Positions 17,137-25,452 of a stretch of 64,000 nucleotides of DNA are shown here, in pieces. Below the pieces are notes generated by a model. The model ran no database searches. It had not been told where the DNA came from and worked only from the letters and a program-made list of their open reading frames with translations. Position 1 is the stretch's first letter. Every line of letters begins with the position of its first letter. This DNA comes from Pirellulales bacterium. Lineage in GTDB: Bacteria; Planctomycetota; Planctomycetia; Pirellulales; DATAWG01. The position numbers and the translations under genes are program-made. The DNA lies in contig DATAWG010000004.1 of NCBI GenBank assembly GCA_036267355.1, positions 1 through 64,000 on the forward strand, read 5' to 3'.

Positions 17137-17904
17137 TTGCCCCGCGGCGAATGCGGGAGTTCCTCACTTCTCGCAAGGACCTTTACCGCGTTGCCGGGGT
17201 CCGTTGTGGAGGCGTGTATCGACGGCTACAACTCACTGCTGGTCTGGACCTTCGATGCCGACTTCCGCGGGGACGGCGACGACGGCATGCCAAAAGCCCG
17301 CGAGCAGCTTGCCGGCTACCGGGAGACCGATCGGTACTTCTCAAATCGCTTCGTGGATCTTCAGGCGATACGGTCGCACACCATTCCCGGCACATCGACG
17401 GTATTTGGCGGCGTTTCTGATTTAGTGTCTGTGACGTCGCCCGAGCAACTCTCCGGTGGAAACGTTCGCGTGTACCGGCAAAATGTCATCTGGGCCGCCA
17501 TAGGCGACTGGAGCGTCGAACCGCCGACGTTGCGGCAGTTGCTCGATGCCTGCCCGATGCTCAAGCCGCCCGGCTCGCAAAAATCGCTCGAAGCGTTCAT
17601 GGATGACAAGCCCGCGTGGAGCTATTCAACATTGTTTTCCGACGATCCGGCAGTGGCAGGCTGGCGGATCGAGACGCCCGCCAAAGTACGGCCGGATCTC
17701 GAGGCGCTGCTCCTCAAACTGGGTTTCAGGGAGTCGGACCGAACCACGCACGTCTGGCTGCCGCATGAGGAAAACGGCGCGGAGCGACACACATGGCCGC
17801 GCAGCTCAGACGCCGCCTCCGTAAGCATCACGCGAATCAGCGACAAAATCGAGATCGGCTACCACGGCCCGCAGCATCGCAATGGAGTGCCCGAATCGCC
17901 GTGA
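17137..17904 (+). CDS. Continuation of the frameshifted exported-protein gene (C-terminal part)
   Basis: The frame opens at a TTG (17137), but the first 20 residues or so look like wrong-frame sequence; believable protein begins near 17197 (SVVEACIDGYNSLLVW). The remaining 230 residues are well composed (RVYRQNVIWAAIGDWSVEPP, LEALLLKLGFRES) but match no family I recognise. There is no ribosome site at its head. It is best read as the C-terminal half of the gene starting at 16241. Confidence 0.5.
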   Translation: MPRGECGSSSLLARTFTALPGSVVEACIDGYNSLLVWTFDADFRGDGDDGMPKAREQLAGYRETDRYFSNRFVDLQAIRSHTIPGTSTVFGGVSDLVSVTSPEQLSGGNVRVYRQNVIWAAIGDWSVEPPTLRQLLDACPMLKPPGSQKSLEAFMDDKPAWSYSTLFSDDPAVAGWRIETPAKVRPDLEALLLKLGFRESDRTTHVWLPHEENGAERHTWPRSSDAASVSITRISDKIEIGYHGPQHRNGVPESP

Positions 17905-18001
17905 TTGGTCCGATTTGGGCGGTTGAAAAGTCGGCTAAGGCGACAGCTAGCATATCTGGGTAAGCTGTTGAATTTCGTCGGCATGATGAGAGAACTAATC
18001 A

Positions 18002-18342
18002 ATGAAACCACATAATGTCTTCGGGACGGTTTCGGTCGATCAAACCGCGGCTCCCGCGAGCGAAACGGTCGGCGGAATCAGTTGGTCGAGCCTCGGCAAT
18101 TTCACGACCATGAGCGGCGCGACGGAAATCGATTTGTCGGACAATGCGAACGGCACGGTCGTGGCGGGCGGCATCCGCATCGTCGCGGTGCATGTCACCG
18201 AGCCGCCGGTGTTCGAGCCGGTGACCGACCAGACCACGACAGCGGAGGACGACGCGAGCATTCGACTCGGCGCGACCGATCCCGACGCCCCAGCGGCGAT
18301 CTGAGCTACAGCCTGTTGAGCGGCACGCCGCCGGAACCGTAA
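18002..18342 (+). pseudogene. Remnant of a golvesin/cadherin-like surface protein
   Basis: The frame 18002-18304 encodes WSSLGNFTTMSGATEIDLSD and GTVVAGGIRIVAVHV, the second half of a golvesin C-terminal-like domain. A cadherin-like start follows (FEPVTDQTTTAEDDASIRLG, ATDPD). After the stop at 18302 the expected continuation GDLSYSLLSGTPPE appears in another frame up to 18342. The piece has no signal peptide and no complete domain, so it looks like a decayed fragment. Confidence 0.6.
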
Positions 18343-18377
18343 CGCGCAGGGGCCTGCGAAGGCGGAGCCGTGCTGGT

Positions 18378-18761
18378 TCAGAGCCTTCGGCCGCCCTGCG
18401 GCGGTTCGCGGCGGGCGGCTTTTGGGTCGAAATAGTAGTCGAGGCCGAGCCATAGGCTGCGCGCATAGCGAAAAAAACAAAGCGGAAACACGAGGCAAAA
18501 GGCGAGGCAGATCCACAACGCCTCGTCGGGCGACACCGCTTCGGTGAAATAAAGCGAGAAATAGCCGATCGTCACGAGGATTGCCGTCAGGCCGTAGTTG
18601 ACATAGATCGAGCCGAGGTAGAATCCCGGCTCGCGGTCGAATGACAATCCGCATTGCTCGCAAGCGGGCCGAAGGCGGAGCCAATCGCGAAACAGCTTCT
18701 CCTCGCCGCACGCCGGGCAACGCAACCGCCAGCTCCGCCACAGAATCGTTCGTAGCTTCAT
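18378..18761 (-). CDS. DUF983 membrane protein
   Basis: ATG 18761 (MKLRTILWRSWRLRCPACG) starts a 127-aa product; an earlier in-frame start at 18824 lies in non-coding-looking sequence. The N-terminus has a zinc-ribbon-like CPAC ... CEQC pair (CPACGEEKLF, CEQCGLSF). Two or three membrane helices follow (AILVTIGYFSLYF, LWICLAFCLVFPLCFF) with the family's YARSLWLGLDYYFDP ending. DUF983 proteins are small membrane proteins of unknown role. Confidence 0.88.
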   Translation of the reverse strand: MKLRTILWRSWRLRCPACGEEKLFRDWLRLRPACEQCGLSFDREPGFYLGSIYVNYGLTAILVTIGYFSLYFTEAVSPDEALWICLAFCLVFPLCFFRYARSLWLGLDYYFDPKAARREPPQGGRRL

Positions 18762-18815
18762 GGGCAACTCGACGATACTCAGGACCACGACGACGGACGA
18801 AGACGGACGAAGACA

Positions 18816-18956
18816 GGAAACCACCGATCACACGGATAACGTGGATGACGAAGAAAGAATGGGCAATCGCGAAATCTGGCATATTGAGACCACATACCTT
18901 CGCCAACGGCAACCACTTATTCTTACTCGTGTCATTCGCGTGATTCCTGGTTTTCC
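18816..18956. repeat. Imperfect inverted repeat, CACACGGATAACGTGG family
   Basis: The left arm GGAAACCACCGATCACACGG (from 18816) and the right arm CGTGTCATTCGCGTGATTCC ... GGTTTTCC (to 18956) are degenerate inverses of each other, about 34 bp each, around a 70-bp centre. The element lies between the DUF983 gene and the PQQ-propeller gene. Confidence 0.55.
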
Positions 18957-19075
18957 AATCGCGGCCGCCGAGGCTTGCCCTTGATTTCACATCGGTCGTG
19001 GGGAATACTGCGGTAGCTTTGCATGTTCGATTTCCCGGCCGGCTTGTGCGGCAAACGCCTATTGGGAGGATTGCT

Positions 19076-20395
19076 TTGCGATATCGCGTCACTTCGTTTC
19101 GCGCTGCGGTCGGAATCGTTCTGTTGGCCTGTTTGGGATCGGTGGCAAGCGGCAAGACAGCCGCCCTGCCAAAGGCCGACGGCGGCGACTGGCCGCAATT
19201 CCGCGGTCCGACGGGCCAGGGCATTTCCAACGCCAAGGATTTGCCCTTGGAATGGAGCGAATCCCAAAATATCGTTTGGAAAACACCGCTGGCCGGCAAG
19301 GGCTGGTCGTCGCCCGCGGTGCTCGGCGGGCAAATTTGGCTCACCGCGGCGCGCGACGACGGGCATTCGCTGCGGGCGATTTGCGTCGATCGCGAATCGG
19401 GCAAGGTCGAGCACGATGTCGAAGTGTTCCATATCGAAAGGCCCGTTCACGTCAATGCGAAAAACAGCCACGCATCGCCGTCGCCGGTCGTCGAGCCGGG
19501 CAGGGTTTACGTTCATTTCGGCACGATGGGGACGGCCTGCCTGGCGACCGACAGTGCCAAAATCTTGTGGACGAATCAGAATCTCAAGCTCAATCACATG
19601 GAAGGCCCCGGCAGCTCGCCGATCTTGTATGGCAGTCTATTGATCGTGCATTGCGATGGGGCCGACGTGCAATACATCGTGGCCCTCGATAAGCTGACCG
19701 GCAAGATCGTCTGGAAAACCGATCGCACCGGCAAGCCAGACGTTCGGCCCGATCGGCGAAAGTCGTTTTGCACGCCGATCTTGATTCATTTTCAAGGCCG
19801 CGACCAGCTCATCAGCCCCGCGGCGGGCCAGATTCTTGCCTACGCCCCCACGACGGGCGAAGAACTGTGGAAGGTGCGATTCGACGGCTATTCGGTCGTG
19901 CCGCGGCCCGTTTTCGGCCACGGGCTGATCTTCTTCAGCACCGGCTTCGACGTTCCGCAATTCTGGGCGATTCGGCCGGGCGATCGCGGCGATCTTACGT
20001 CGACCAACGTCGTCTGGAAGCTTACCGCGCAGGCGCCGCTGAATCCAAGCCCCGTGTTGGTGGGCGACGCGGTGTATATCGTCAGCGATCGCGGAGTGGC
20101 GACCTGCCTGGATGCTGAAAGTGGCCATCAGCGGTGGCGGCATCGGCTTGGCGGCGATTATTGGGCTTCGCCAATCGTGGCCGACGGCCGAATCTATTTC
20201 TTCAGCGAATCCGGAGCGACGACCGTAATCGCGCCGGCCAAGGAATACAAAGAGCTGGCGGTCAATCATCTCGACGACGCGATCATGTCGACCCCCGCCG
20301 TGGCCGGCCGCGCCCTCTTCATCCGCACCACCACCAGCCTGTACCGAATCGAAAAGCTTCCGGCAGCAGGCTTGAAGACGGCCAAGGGGGAATAA
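19076..20395 (+). CDS. Exported PQQ-type beta-propeller protein
   Basis: TTG 19076 is 5 bp behind GGGAGG (19065-19070) and yields a protein starting LRYRVTSFRAAVGIVLLACL, a good signal peptide; a GTG at 18998 would add 26 unlikely residues. The opening WPQFRGPTGQGISNAKDLPL and the blade motifs (LDKLTGKIVWKTDRTGK, CLDAESGHQRWRHRLGGDY) mark a PQQ_2 propeller of about 440 aa. It is a diverged paralogue of the protein at 7329-8747. The role is unknown; family members are periplasmic or outer-membrane associated. Confidence 0.9.
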   Translation: MRYRVTSFRAAVGIVLLACLGSVASGKTAALPKADGGDWPQFRGPTGQGISNAKDLPLEWSESQNIVWKTPLAGKGWSSPAVLGGQIWLTAARDDGHSLRAICVDRESGKVEHDVEVFHIERPVHVNAKNSHASPSPVVEPGRVYVHFGTMGTACLATDSAKILWTNQNLKLNHMEGPGSSPILYGSLLIVHCDGADVQYIVALDKLTGKIVWKTDRTGKPDVRPDRRKSFCTPILIHFQGRDQLISPAAGQILAYAPTTGEELWKVRFDGYSVVPRPVFGHGLIFFSTGFDVPQFWAIRPGDRGDLTSTNVVWKLTAQAPLNPSPVLVGDAVYIVSDRGVATCLDAESGHQRWRHRLGGDYWASPIVADGRIYFFSESGATTVIAPAKEYKELAVNHLDDAIMSTPAVAGRALFIRTTTSLYRIEKLPAAGLKTAKGE

Positions 20396-20401
20396 TGAAA
20401 T

Positions 20402-20497
20402 GACGAATGCCGAGTGACGAAGGAAAGACGAAGCATGAATGACGAAGGTGCGTCGGCTGCGTTCCTCGCCTCGGCTCGCTCGCCGACGCTTCGGGCT
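20402..20497 (+). repeat. Mixed repeat remnants (GACGAATG and GCCCGAAGCG families)
   Basis: GACGAATGCCGAGTGACGAA (20402-20421) resembles the hairpin arm at 6176-6318. CCTCGCCTCGGCTCGCTCG followed by CCGACGCTTCGGGCT (20463-20497) is a variant of the CCTCGCTTACGCTTCGGGC repeat. They lie between convergent genes. Confidence 0.5.
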
Positions 20498-20526
20498 GGT
20501 GTTTGCGATTGCTGTTCGCACAGCCC

Positions 20527-22128
20527 TTAGAAGTGCATTTCGAAGCGGGTGCCGAAGATGTCGGCGACGCTCTTGCCTTTGTTGGCGCCGGTCGCCAGCG
20601 CCAGATCGCTGTGGATGTAGTTGAACTTGAAACTGCAATTCGACGTTAGATACCACGTGCCACCGACCGTGTAATCCAGCAGCCGGCCGCCGGTGTCGCT
20701 CGTATTGCCCGGCGTGCCCATCAGGTCGTTGTTGAGATCGATGTACGAGACACGGGCGGCGAGTTCCCAGGCGCCCCAGCCTTGGCAAATCTTGCCGTCT
20801 TGTGCCCGCACGCGGAAGAACGGTTCGTAGGGCGTGACGCCGGCCACGAATTTGCCGCCGCGATCGTAGTTGTGGTTTTCGCCGGTGAGTATATACGTGG
20901 TTTCGAGATATGCGCTGGGCATATAGATTTCCTTGCCCACGAGCGGGCTAAGCAGCGTGCTGACATATTCCGACTGCACGAGCCAGGGCCCGTCGATCAT
21001 CGCGGCTTCGAGTCCAAAGAGTTGAAAATCGTTGCACGGGATGACCGCGGTGGCGAACGGCGTTTCGACGTTCGCTTCCGGAACGGCTTTGAAGGTTTTG
21101 CTGTCGGCGCTGGAGACGATCGAACTGGTGTTCGCGCCGGTGTATTCATAGGCGGCGCCGAGGTGCAGCAGATAGCGGCCGTTCGTCGATTCATCGTAAT
21201 AGGGTAGCTCGGCAAGACGGCAAGTGATGCCATAGTCGCCCTCGTTGCTGTATTCCACCGTCGATAGGTTCGTGAAGCCTTCGCGGAAGGTGCCGACAAA
21301 CCATGTCGCATTCTTGTCGTCGGCGACGTCGTTGTACGCCATGACGCCGATGCGCCGGGCCGGCACGAATGTGTTCACGAGGGAACGCTCCATGAAAAGC
21401 AAATACTCTTCGCCTGGCTGCTCTTCCAGACTGAACGGCTCCTTGAAATAGCCAAGCCGAATGTTGCCCGCCACCGGAAGTTGGTGAAACGCCGTCCAAA
21501 CGTCTTGAAACGCCGTGTGCGGCTCGGTGGAACTCAAGACCGTCAAATTTTGGGCCAAGTCGATTTCCACGCGATAGTCGATGTTCTCGTATAGATCGCC
21601 GTAAAACTGCAATCGCATGTAACGGAAGCCGGTGTAGTCGTCTTCCGTGCCAAGTTGTTTGTGGTTCTGCGGGCTTTGACTGATCATCACGTTGTCCAAT
21701 AGCGCCTTGCCGCCGACGTGGAGCGTCGGGCCAGTGATGATGGGTACCGTGCCGGCAAGACGTTCGCCGTCTTCCGGCGGCAGTTGCGCGTAGCCGCCGA
21801 AATTCGCCGGTCCGGCGGCGGGCAGATAACCTGCGACCGCCTCCGGCGCTCCGGCCGGGGAATTCGCGGGTGGCTGAATCATTCCGCCGGCTTGCAACTG
21901 CGCTTCACAGCGTTCCAATCGCTCGCGGAGCTCTTCGATTTCCCTGCGCGGATCCTCCTGGGTTTGATCCACTTGGGCAGGCGGCGGGGCGAGTGCGATT
22001 GCGGCGACAGGCGGCGGCCCTGGCGGCGTGCCGACGTCCTGCTGGGCTGACGCGGTTGCCGCAAACCCCACGAGCGCCATGCTCAACACCACGGTCCAAC
22101 GCTTCGATTGAGTCGCCGACATATTCAT
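20527..22128 (-). CDS. OprP/OprO-type outer membrane porin
   Basis: The 533-aa product starts at 22128 behind GGAAGGG. A signal peptide ending ATASAQQD is followed by a Pro-rich segment, then a short coiled coil (EIEELRERLERCEAQLQ) that may contact the periplasm. The C-terminal 400 residues are an outer-membrane beta barrel of the phosphate-selective porin family (FRYMRLQFYGDLYENIDYRV, IRLGYFKEPFSLEE, ending in FGTRFEMHF with a terminal Phe). It is divergent from a second porin gene (22673). A Fur-box-like site lies about 75 bp upstream. Substrate unknown. Confidence 0.9.
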   Translation of the reverse strand: MNMSATQSKRWTVVLSMALVGFAATASAQQDVGTPPGPPPVAAIALAPPPAQVDQTQEDPRREIEELRERLERCEAQLQAGGMIQPPANSPAGAPEAVAGYLPAAGPANFGGYAQLPPEDGERLAGTVPIITGPTLHVGGKALLDNVMISQSPQNHKQLGTEDDYTGFRYMRLQFYGDLYENIDYRVEIDLAQNLTVLSSTEPHTAFQDVWTAFHQLPVAGNIRLGYFKEPFSLEEQPGEEYLLFMERSLVNTFVPARRIGVMAYNDVADDKNATWFVGTFREGFTNLSTVEYSNEGDYGITCRLAELPYYDESTNGRYLLHLGAAYEYTGANTSSIVSSADSKTFKAVPEANVETPFATAVIPCNDFQLFGLEAAMIDGPWLVQSEYVSTLLSPLVGKEIYMPSAYLETTYILTGENHNYDRGGKFVAGVTPYEPFFRVRAQDGKICQGWGAWELAARVSYIDLNNDLMGTPGNTSDTGGRLLDYTVGGTWYLTSNCSFKFNYIHSDLALATGANKGKSVADIFGTRFEMHF

Positions 22129-22202
22129 TCCCTTCCTGGAAGAGCGCCTTAAATTAGGCTCGACCGTTGAGAGCCGGATAAATGATACAGTTCCCGAATC
22201 GC

Positions 22203-22217
22203 GACAATCATTATCAA
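22203..22217 (-). promoter_or_regulatory. Fur-box-like operator
   Basis: Read on the minus strand the sequence is TTGATAATGATTGTC; including one base to its 3' side it matches TGATAATNATTATCA at 13 of 15 positions. It lies about 75 bp upstream of the minus-strand porin start, a likely promoter region. It could hint at iron control of that porin; one near-match is weak evidence. Confidence 0.35.
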
Positions 22218-22219
22218 CA

Positions 22220-22672
22220 TTGATCGGCCATATTCACCGGAAAATTCGGAAAAACCAGCGGCGGCGAGCGGTTGATTTTCATTTTGGGCATCGGCCCCGT
22301 TATTTTTTTTCGGCGGTAGAAAAATACCAGTTGCCGTTCGCCAGCTGCTCGACCTGGCAAAGCGTAGCGGTCGGACAAACTTTCCGTGCCCGCCTACCAT
22401 CCGAATGTCATGCGCGCCGTTCGACTTTATCGATCAGCGAAGGGCTGCCGAAGCCAATCGCCGTTCCTGCCAGCGGTGACGCAAGAATCGCGGGGCTCAC
22501 GGCGATCCACTGCGACGAATCCTAATAAAATCCTCGGCGCAAACGGTCCGATGAACGTGCTATCCCGCACTATTGTTCCATTCGCTCAATTGGAGACCCA
22601 GACCGGAAAGACAGGCCGAGACGGAACGCCGCGGTTGGCTTTTGCCATTCTTGATTCACGGAGGATCTTTCG
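22220..22672. other. Intergenic region between divergent porin genes
   Basis: Nothing coding is supported here. It must hold the promoter of the porin at 22673. The ribosome site of that gene is GGAGG at about 22660. The AT-rich stretch at 22302-22330 (TATTTTTTTTCGGCGG) is unassigned. Confidence 0.4.
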
Positions 22673-24442
22673 ATGCGATTCCGATTTTTCCGACGGTGTT
22701 GCGCGGCATGGCGCAATGCTGCCATTGGGACGATGAGCTTGCTCGGCGTCGCCGGCCTCGGCCTGGCCTCGAGCGCCCAGGGTCAACAAGTTGATTATCC
22801 GCCGGTTCAGCCGGTGGCCGCGGCAACCGCTCCGCAACAGACCGGTCCGTCGCCGATCGAGGATCTCGAGCGCCGGCTCGACGAGCAGTCGCGCCAAATT
22901 CAGCAGTTGCAGACGCAACTGAACGGCGGCACTCCGAGCGGCACCCCGGCAACCGCGGCCGGTTTCGCGAGCGGCCCCTCCGGCAACACAGCCTGCCCGT
23001 GCGGCCCGGATGGCATTCCGATGTGCAAGCCGGACCCGGCCGGCCCTCCTTGCTGCGTCGAAGTGAACAATGACAAGACGCCGATGAAGGCCTATTGGTC
23101 GAGCGGCGTGTGGCTTGCGAGCACCGACGATGATTTCAAGGTGCACTTCGGCGGACGTATTCAGTTCGATGCGTTCGACGCTTTCGACGTCAGCGCGCGG
23201 GTCCGGGCCGGCATCAGCGGCGGCAGCGCCGGTTTCGGCATCCCGTATTTTGACGAATCGCAAGGCTTCCGCCGAGATCGCGTGCGTATGGAAGGCACGA
23301 TCTACGACAGTGTCGACTTCGTGTGGGAATACGATTTCGCCACGGCCATGAATCCGAAGAACTTCCAGGCTGTGCAAGGAACGACGTTGGTTGCCGCTCA
23401 AGGCAGCAGCGTGTTCACCGGCACGGGCATCACCGACATGAACGTCACGCTGAAGTACATCCCGTACATTCAGAACGTCAGCGTCGGTAGCTTCCTGGTG
23501 CCGTTCAGCTTCGAATTGGCCACAAGCGATCGATGGATGGACTTCATCGAGCGATCGGCGGCATTCGATTCCTTCGTGCCCGCCACCAATTTCGCGAACT
23601 ATACCCTCGGTGCGCGGACCTTCGGTTGGAACGAAGCCGAGACGTTCACGTATGCGGCGTCGGCATCCATGAACAACTTTTGGGACGGCGCGTCAGGCTT
23701 CGACTACGGCAATGATCCGATGTTCACCGGTCGCGTAACGGCCCTGCCGTATTACGATGCCTCGACCGCGGGTCGCTACATGCTCGAAGTCGGTTTGAGC
23801 GGCAACGCCTTTCATTGCCAAGCGGATCCGCTCGCCGCGGGCGCTCCGGATGCCACTCAGTTGCGGTCTCGCCTGGCGACGCGTGAATACCTCAGCCCGT
23901 TGACTCCGTCGATCACCAACACCGGTACGATCGACGGCAAAGAGCAATATACGGAAGGCGCGGAAGTGGTCGGGCAGTATGGTCCGGTCTCATTCCAATC
24001 CGAGTTCTATGCCTCGCAGGTCACCGACGACAACGGCGCCGGCGGCGTCGGCACCGAAGCGTTGGGTTTCAAGGGCTGCTACGCGGAAGTCATGTACTTC
24101 CTCACCGGCGAAAACCGCAATTACAACCGCCAGCGAGCCAACTGGGAACGCGTCGTGCCGTATGAAGACTGGGTCCGCGTGCCGGGCGAATATGGCCGCG
24201 CTTGCGGTCATGGTGCCTGGCAAATCGGTGCCCGCTATTCGTATGTCGATTTGAACGACAAAGCGGTGCACGGTGGCCAGGAAAGTGAATTCACGTTGGG
24301 TCTGAACTGGTTCTTGAACCCGAACCTGAAGTTCCAGTTTAACTACGACGCCACCTACCGCGATGAGGAAACTGTGGCAGCCGGCTCGGCGTCGAACGGC
24401 TGGATCAACGGCTTCGGCACCCGCATGTGCCTCGACTTCTAA
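22673..24442 (+). CDS. OprP/OprO-type outer membrane porin
   Basis: ATG 22673 follows GGAGGATC and gives 589 aa. After a signal peptide ending near SSAQGQQ comes a coiled coil (IEDLERRLDEQSRQIQQLQ), then a Cys-containing linker (CPCGPDGIPMCKPDPAGPPC) and a beta barrel: VHFGGRIQFDAFDAFD, YIQNVSVGSFLVPFSFE, VMYFLTGENRNYNRQR, ending FGTRMCLDF. It shares architecture and the LTGENRNY/LTGENHNY motif with the porin at 20527-22128, so the two are paralogues. The Cys-rich exported protein gene follows after 37 bp and is probably in the same transcript. Confidence 0.9.
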   Translation: MRFRFFRRCCAAWRNAAIGTMSLLGVAGLGLASSAQGQQVDYPPVQPVAAATAPQQTGPSPIEDLERRLDEQSRQIQQLQTQLNGGTPSGTPATAAGFASGPSGNTACPCGPDGIPMCKPDPAGPPCCVEVNNDKTPMKAYWSSGVWLASTDDDFKVHFGGRIQFDAFDAFDVSARVRAGISGGSAGFGIPYFDESQGFRRDRVRMEGTIYDSVDFVWEYDFATAMNPKNFQAVQGTTLVAAQGSSVFTGTGITDMNVTLKYIPYIQNVSVGSFLVPFSFELATSDRWMDFIERSAAFDSFVPATNFANYTLGARTFGWNEAETFTYAASASMNNFWDGASGFDYGNDPMFTGRVTALPYYDASTAGRYMLEVGLSGNAFHCQADPLAAGAPDATQLRSRLATREYLSPLTPSITNTGTIDGKEQYTEGAEVVGQYGPVSFQSEFYASQVTDDNGAGGVGTEALGFKGCYAEVMYFLTGENRNYNRQRANWERVVPYEDWVRVPGEYGRACGHGAWQIGARYSYVDLNDKAVHGGQESEFTLGLNWFLNPNLKFQFNYDATYRDEETVAAGSASNGWINGFGTRMCLDF

Positions 24443-24479
24443 TAACATCAACCGAACTTTTTGCTTGGAGGATATTGCG

Positions 24480-25142
24480 ATGTTGAAGATGACAACTCTT
24501 ACGATCGCCCTGGCGCTGGCAGCTGCATTCAGCATGCCATCGTCGCAAGGCGGAGAGCCCTCGTGCGGCGGCGAGGCGCAGTGCGGCGCCTGCCCGAACT
24601 GCAATGCCTGCGGCAACGTTTGCTGCCCGCAATGCGGCTGCCACGAAGGCCTGGTTCCGGTCTGCCATCAATACTGGACGACCAAGAAAGTCGTGAAGTA
24701 TTGCTACAAGTGCACCTGCGAAGAAATCTGCCTGCCGGGCCCCTGCGGCGCGGTGAACGACGGATTTCTCGGCCACCTCGGCTGCAAAGAGGGTTGCGGT
24801 TGCCAAGAAGGCTGCGGCTCGAAAGAGTCTTGCGGCTCGGGCACCGGTTGCGGTGATTGCTGCCACTGCCGATATCGCGAAGTGCACCACCTCGTGAAGT
24901 GCCCGTACACCGTCGAAGTATGCGTTCGCAAGTGCAAGATCGAATGGGTTTGCCCGCACTGTCATTGTGATTGCGGCTGCACGGAAACGGAAATGCCGTC
25001 GTTGGGTGCGCCGACCAGCGGCCCGTCGCCTCCGTCGCCTCCGTCTCCGCCGGCTGCCGGCAAGACGACCGCCACCGACCTCGGCGTTCCGCAAACCTCG
25101 GCCGCTCATCTGCCCGTCGGCGACACCGCTTACTCGTACTAA
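24480..25142 (+). CDS. Cysteine-rich exported protein of unknown function
   Basis: ATG 24480 has GGAGG at spacing 8. The 220-aa product has a signal peptide (MLKMTTLTIALALAAAFSMP) and about 32 cysteines in the central 140 residues, in runs such as CGACPNCNACGNVCCPQCGC and CKEGCGCQEGCG. It ends in a Pro/Ser/Thr tail (SPPSPPSPPAA). No known domain is recognised. The cysteines could form disulfides or bind metal outside the cytoplasm. It sits directly behind a porin gene and before a strong terminator, so the two probably form one unit. Confidence 0.8.
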   Translation: MLKMTTLTIALALAAAFSMPSSQGGEPSCGGEAQCGACPNCNACGNVCCPQCGCHEGLVPVCHQYWTTKKVVKYCYKCTCEEICLPGPCGAVNDGFLGHLGCKEGCGCQEGCGSKESCGSGTGCGDCCHCRYREVHHLVKCPYTVEVCVRKCKIEWVCPHCHCDCGCTETEMPSLGAPTSGPSPPSPPSPPAAGKTTATDLGVPQTSAAHLPVGDTAYSY

Positions 25143-25211
25143 CCAAGAAGGGATCGTTTCCATCCTCCATGGATCGCGGTTTGGCCGCAAAACTGCGATC
25201 GGCAATCTCTG

Positions 25212-25262
25212 GCCGGTCCGCAGGTCGCACGGAAACGTGTGGCTTGCGGACCGGCTTTTTTT
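25212..25262 (+). terminator. Intrinsic terminator after the porin/Cys-rich unit
   Basis: A perfect 11-bp stem, GCCGGTCCGCA (25212-25222) with TGCGGACCGGC (25245-25255), is followed by seven T's. Confidence 0.9.
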
Positions 25263-25367
25263 ATTCGGCCACAAACTGACTTGGATTGGGTCGGCGATCT
25301 GCCGGCCGGTGGTGGCATGGTTTGCCGTCGGTCCGCCTTTCTGGGCTGACGCGGCCCCATGAATGTC

Positions 25368-25387
25368 AGGCTGGAAAGCCTGACCTA
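25368..25387. repeat. Perfect palindrome GTCAGGCT-GGAA-AGCCTGAC
   Basis: It has 8-bp arms and a 4-bp centre, 66 bp upstream of the histidine kinase start. Half-sites (GTCAG, CTGAC) recur at 28697 and 28718 downstream of the cognate regulator gene. It could be an operator for that regulator or a member of an interspersed repeat family. Confidence 0.55.
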
Positions 25388-25452
25388 CCAGAAAACGGCC
25401 TTGAATGCCTCAAGCCGGTCTACTACGTATGATGGAGAAAGGGAGAAACCGG

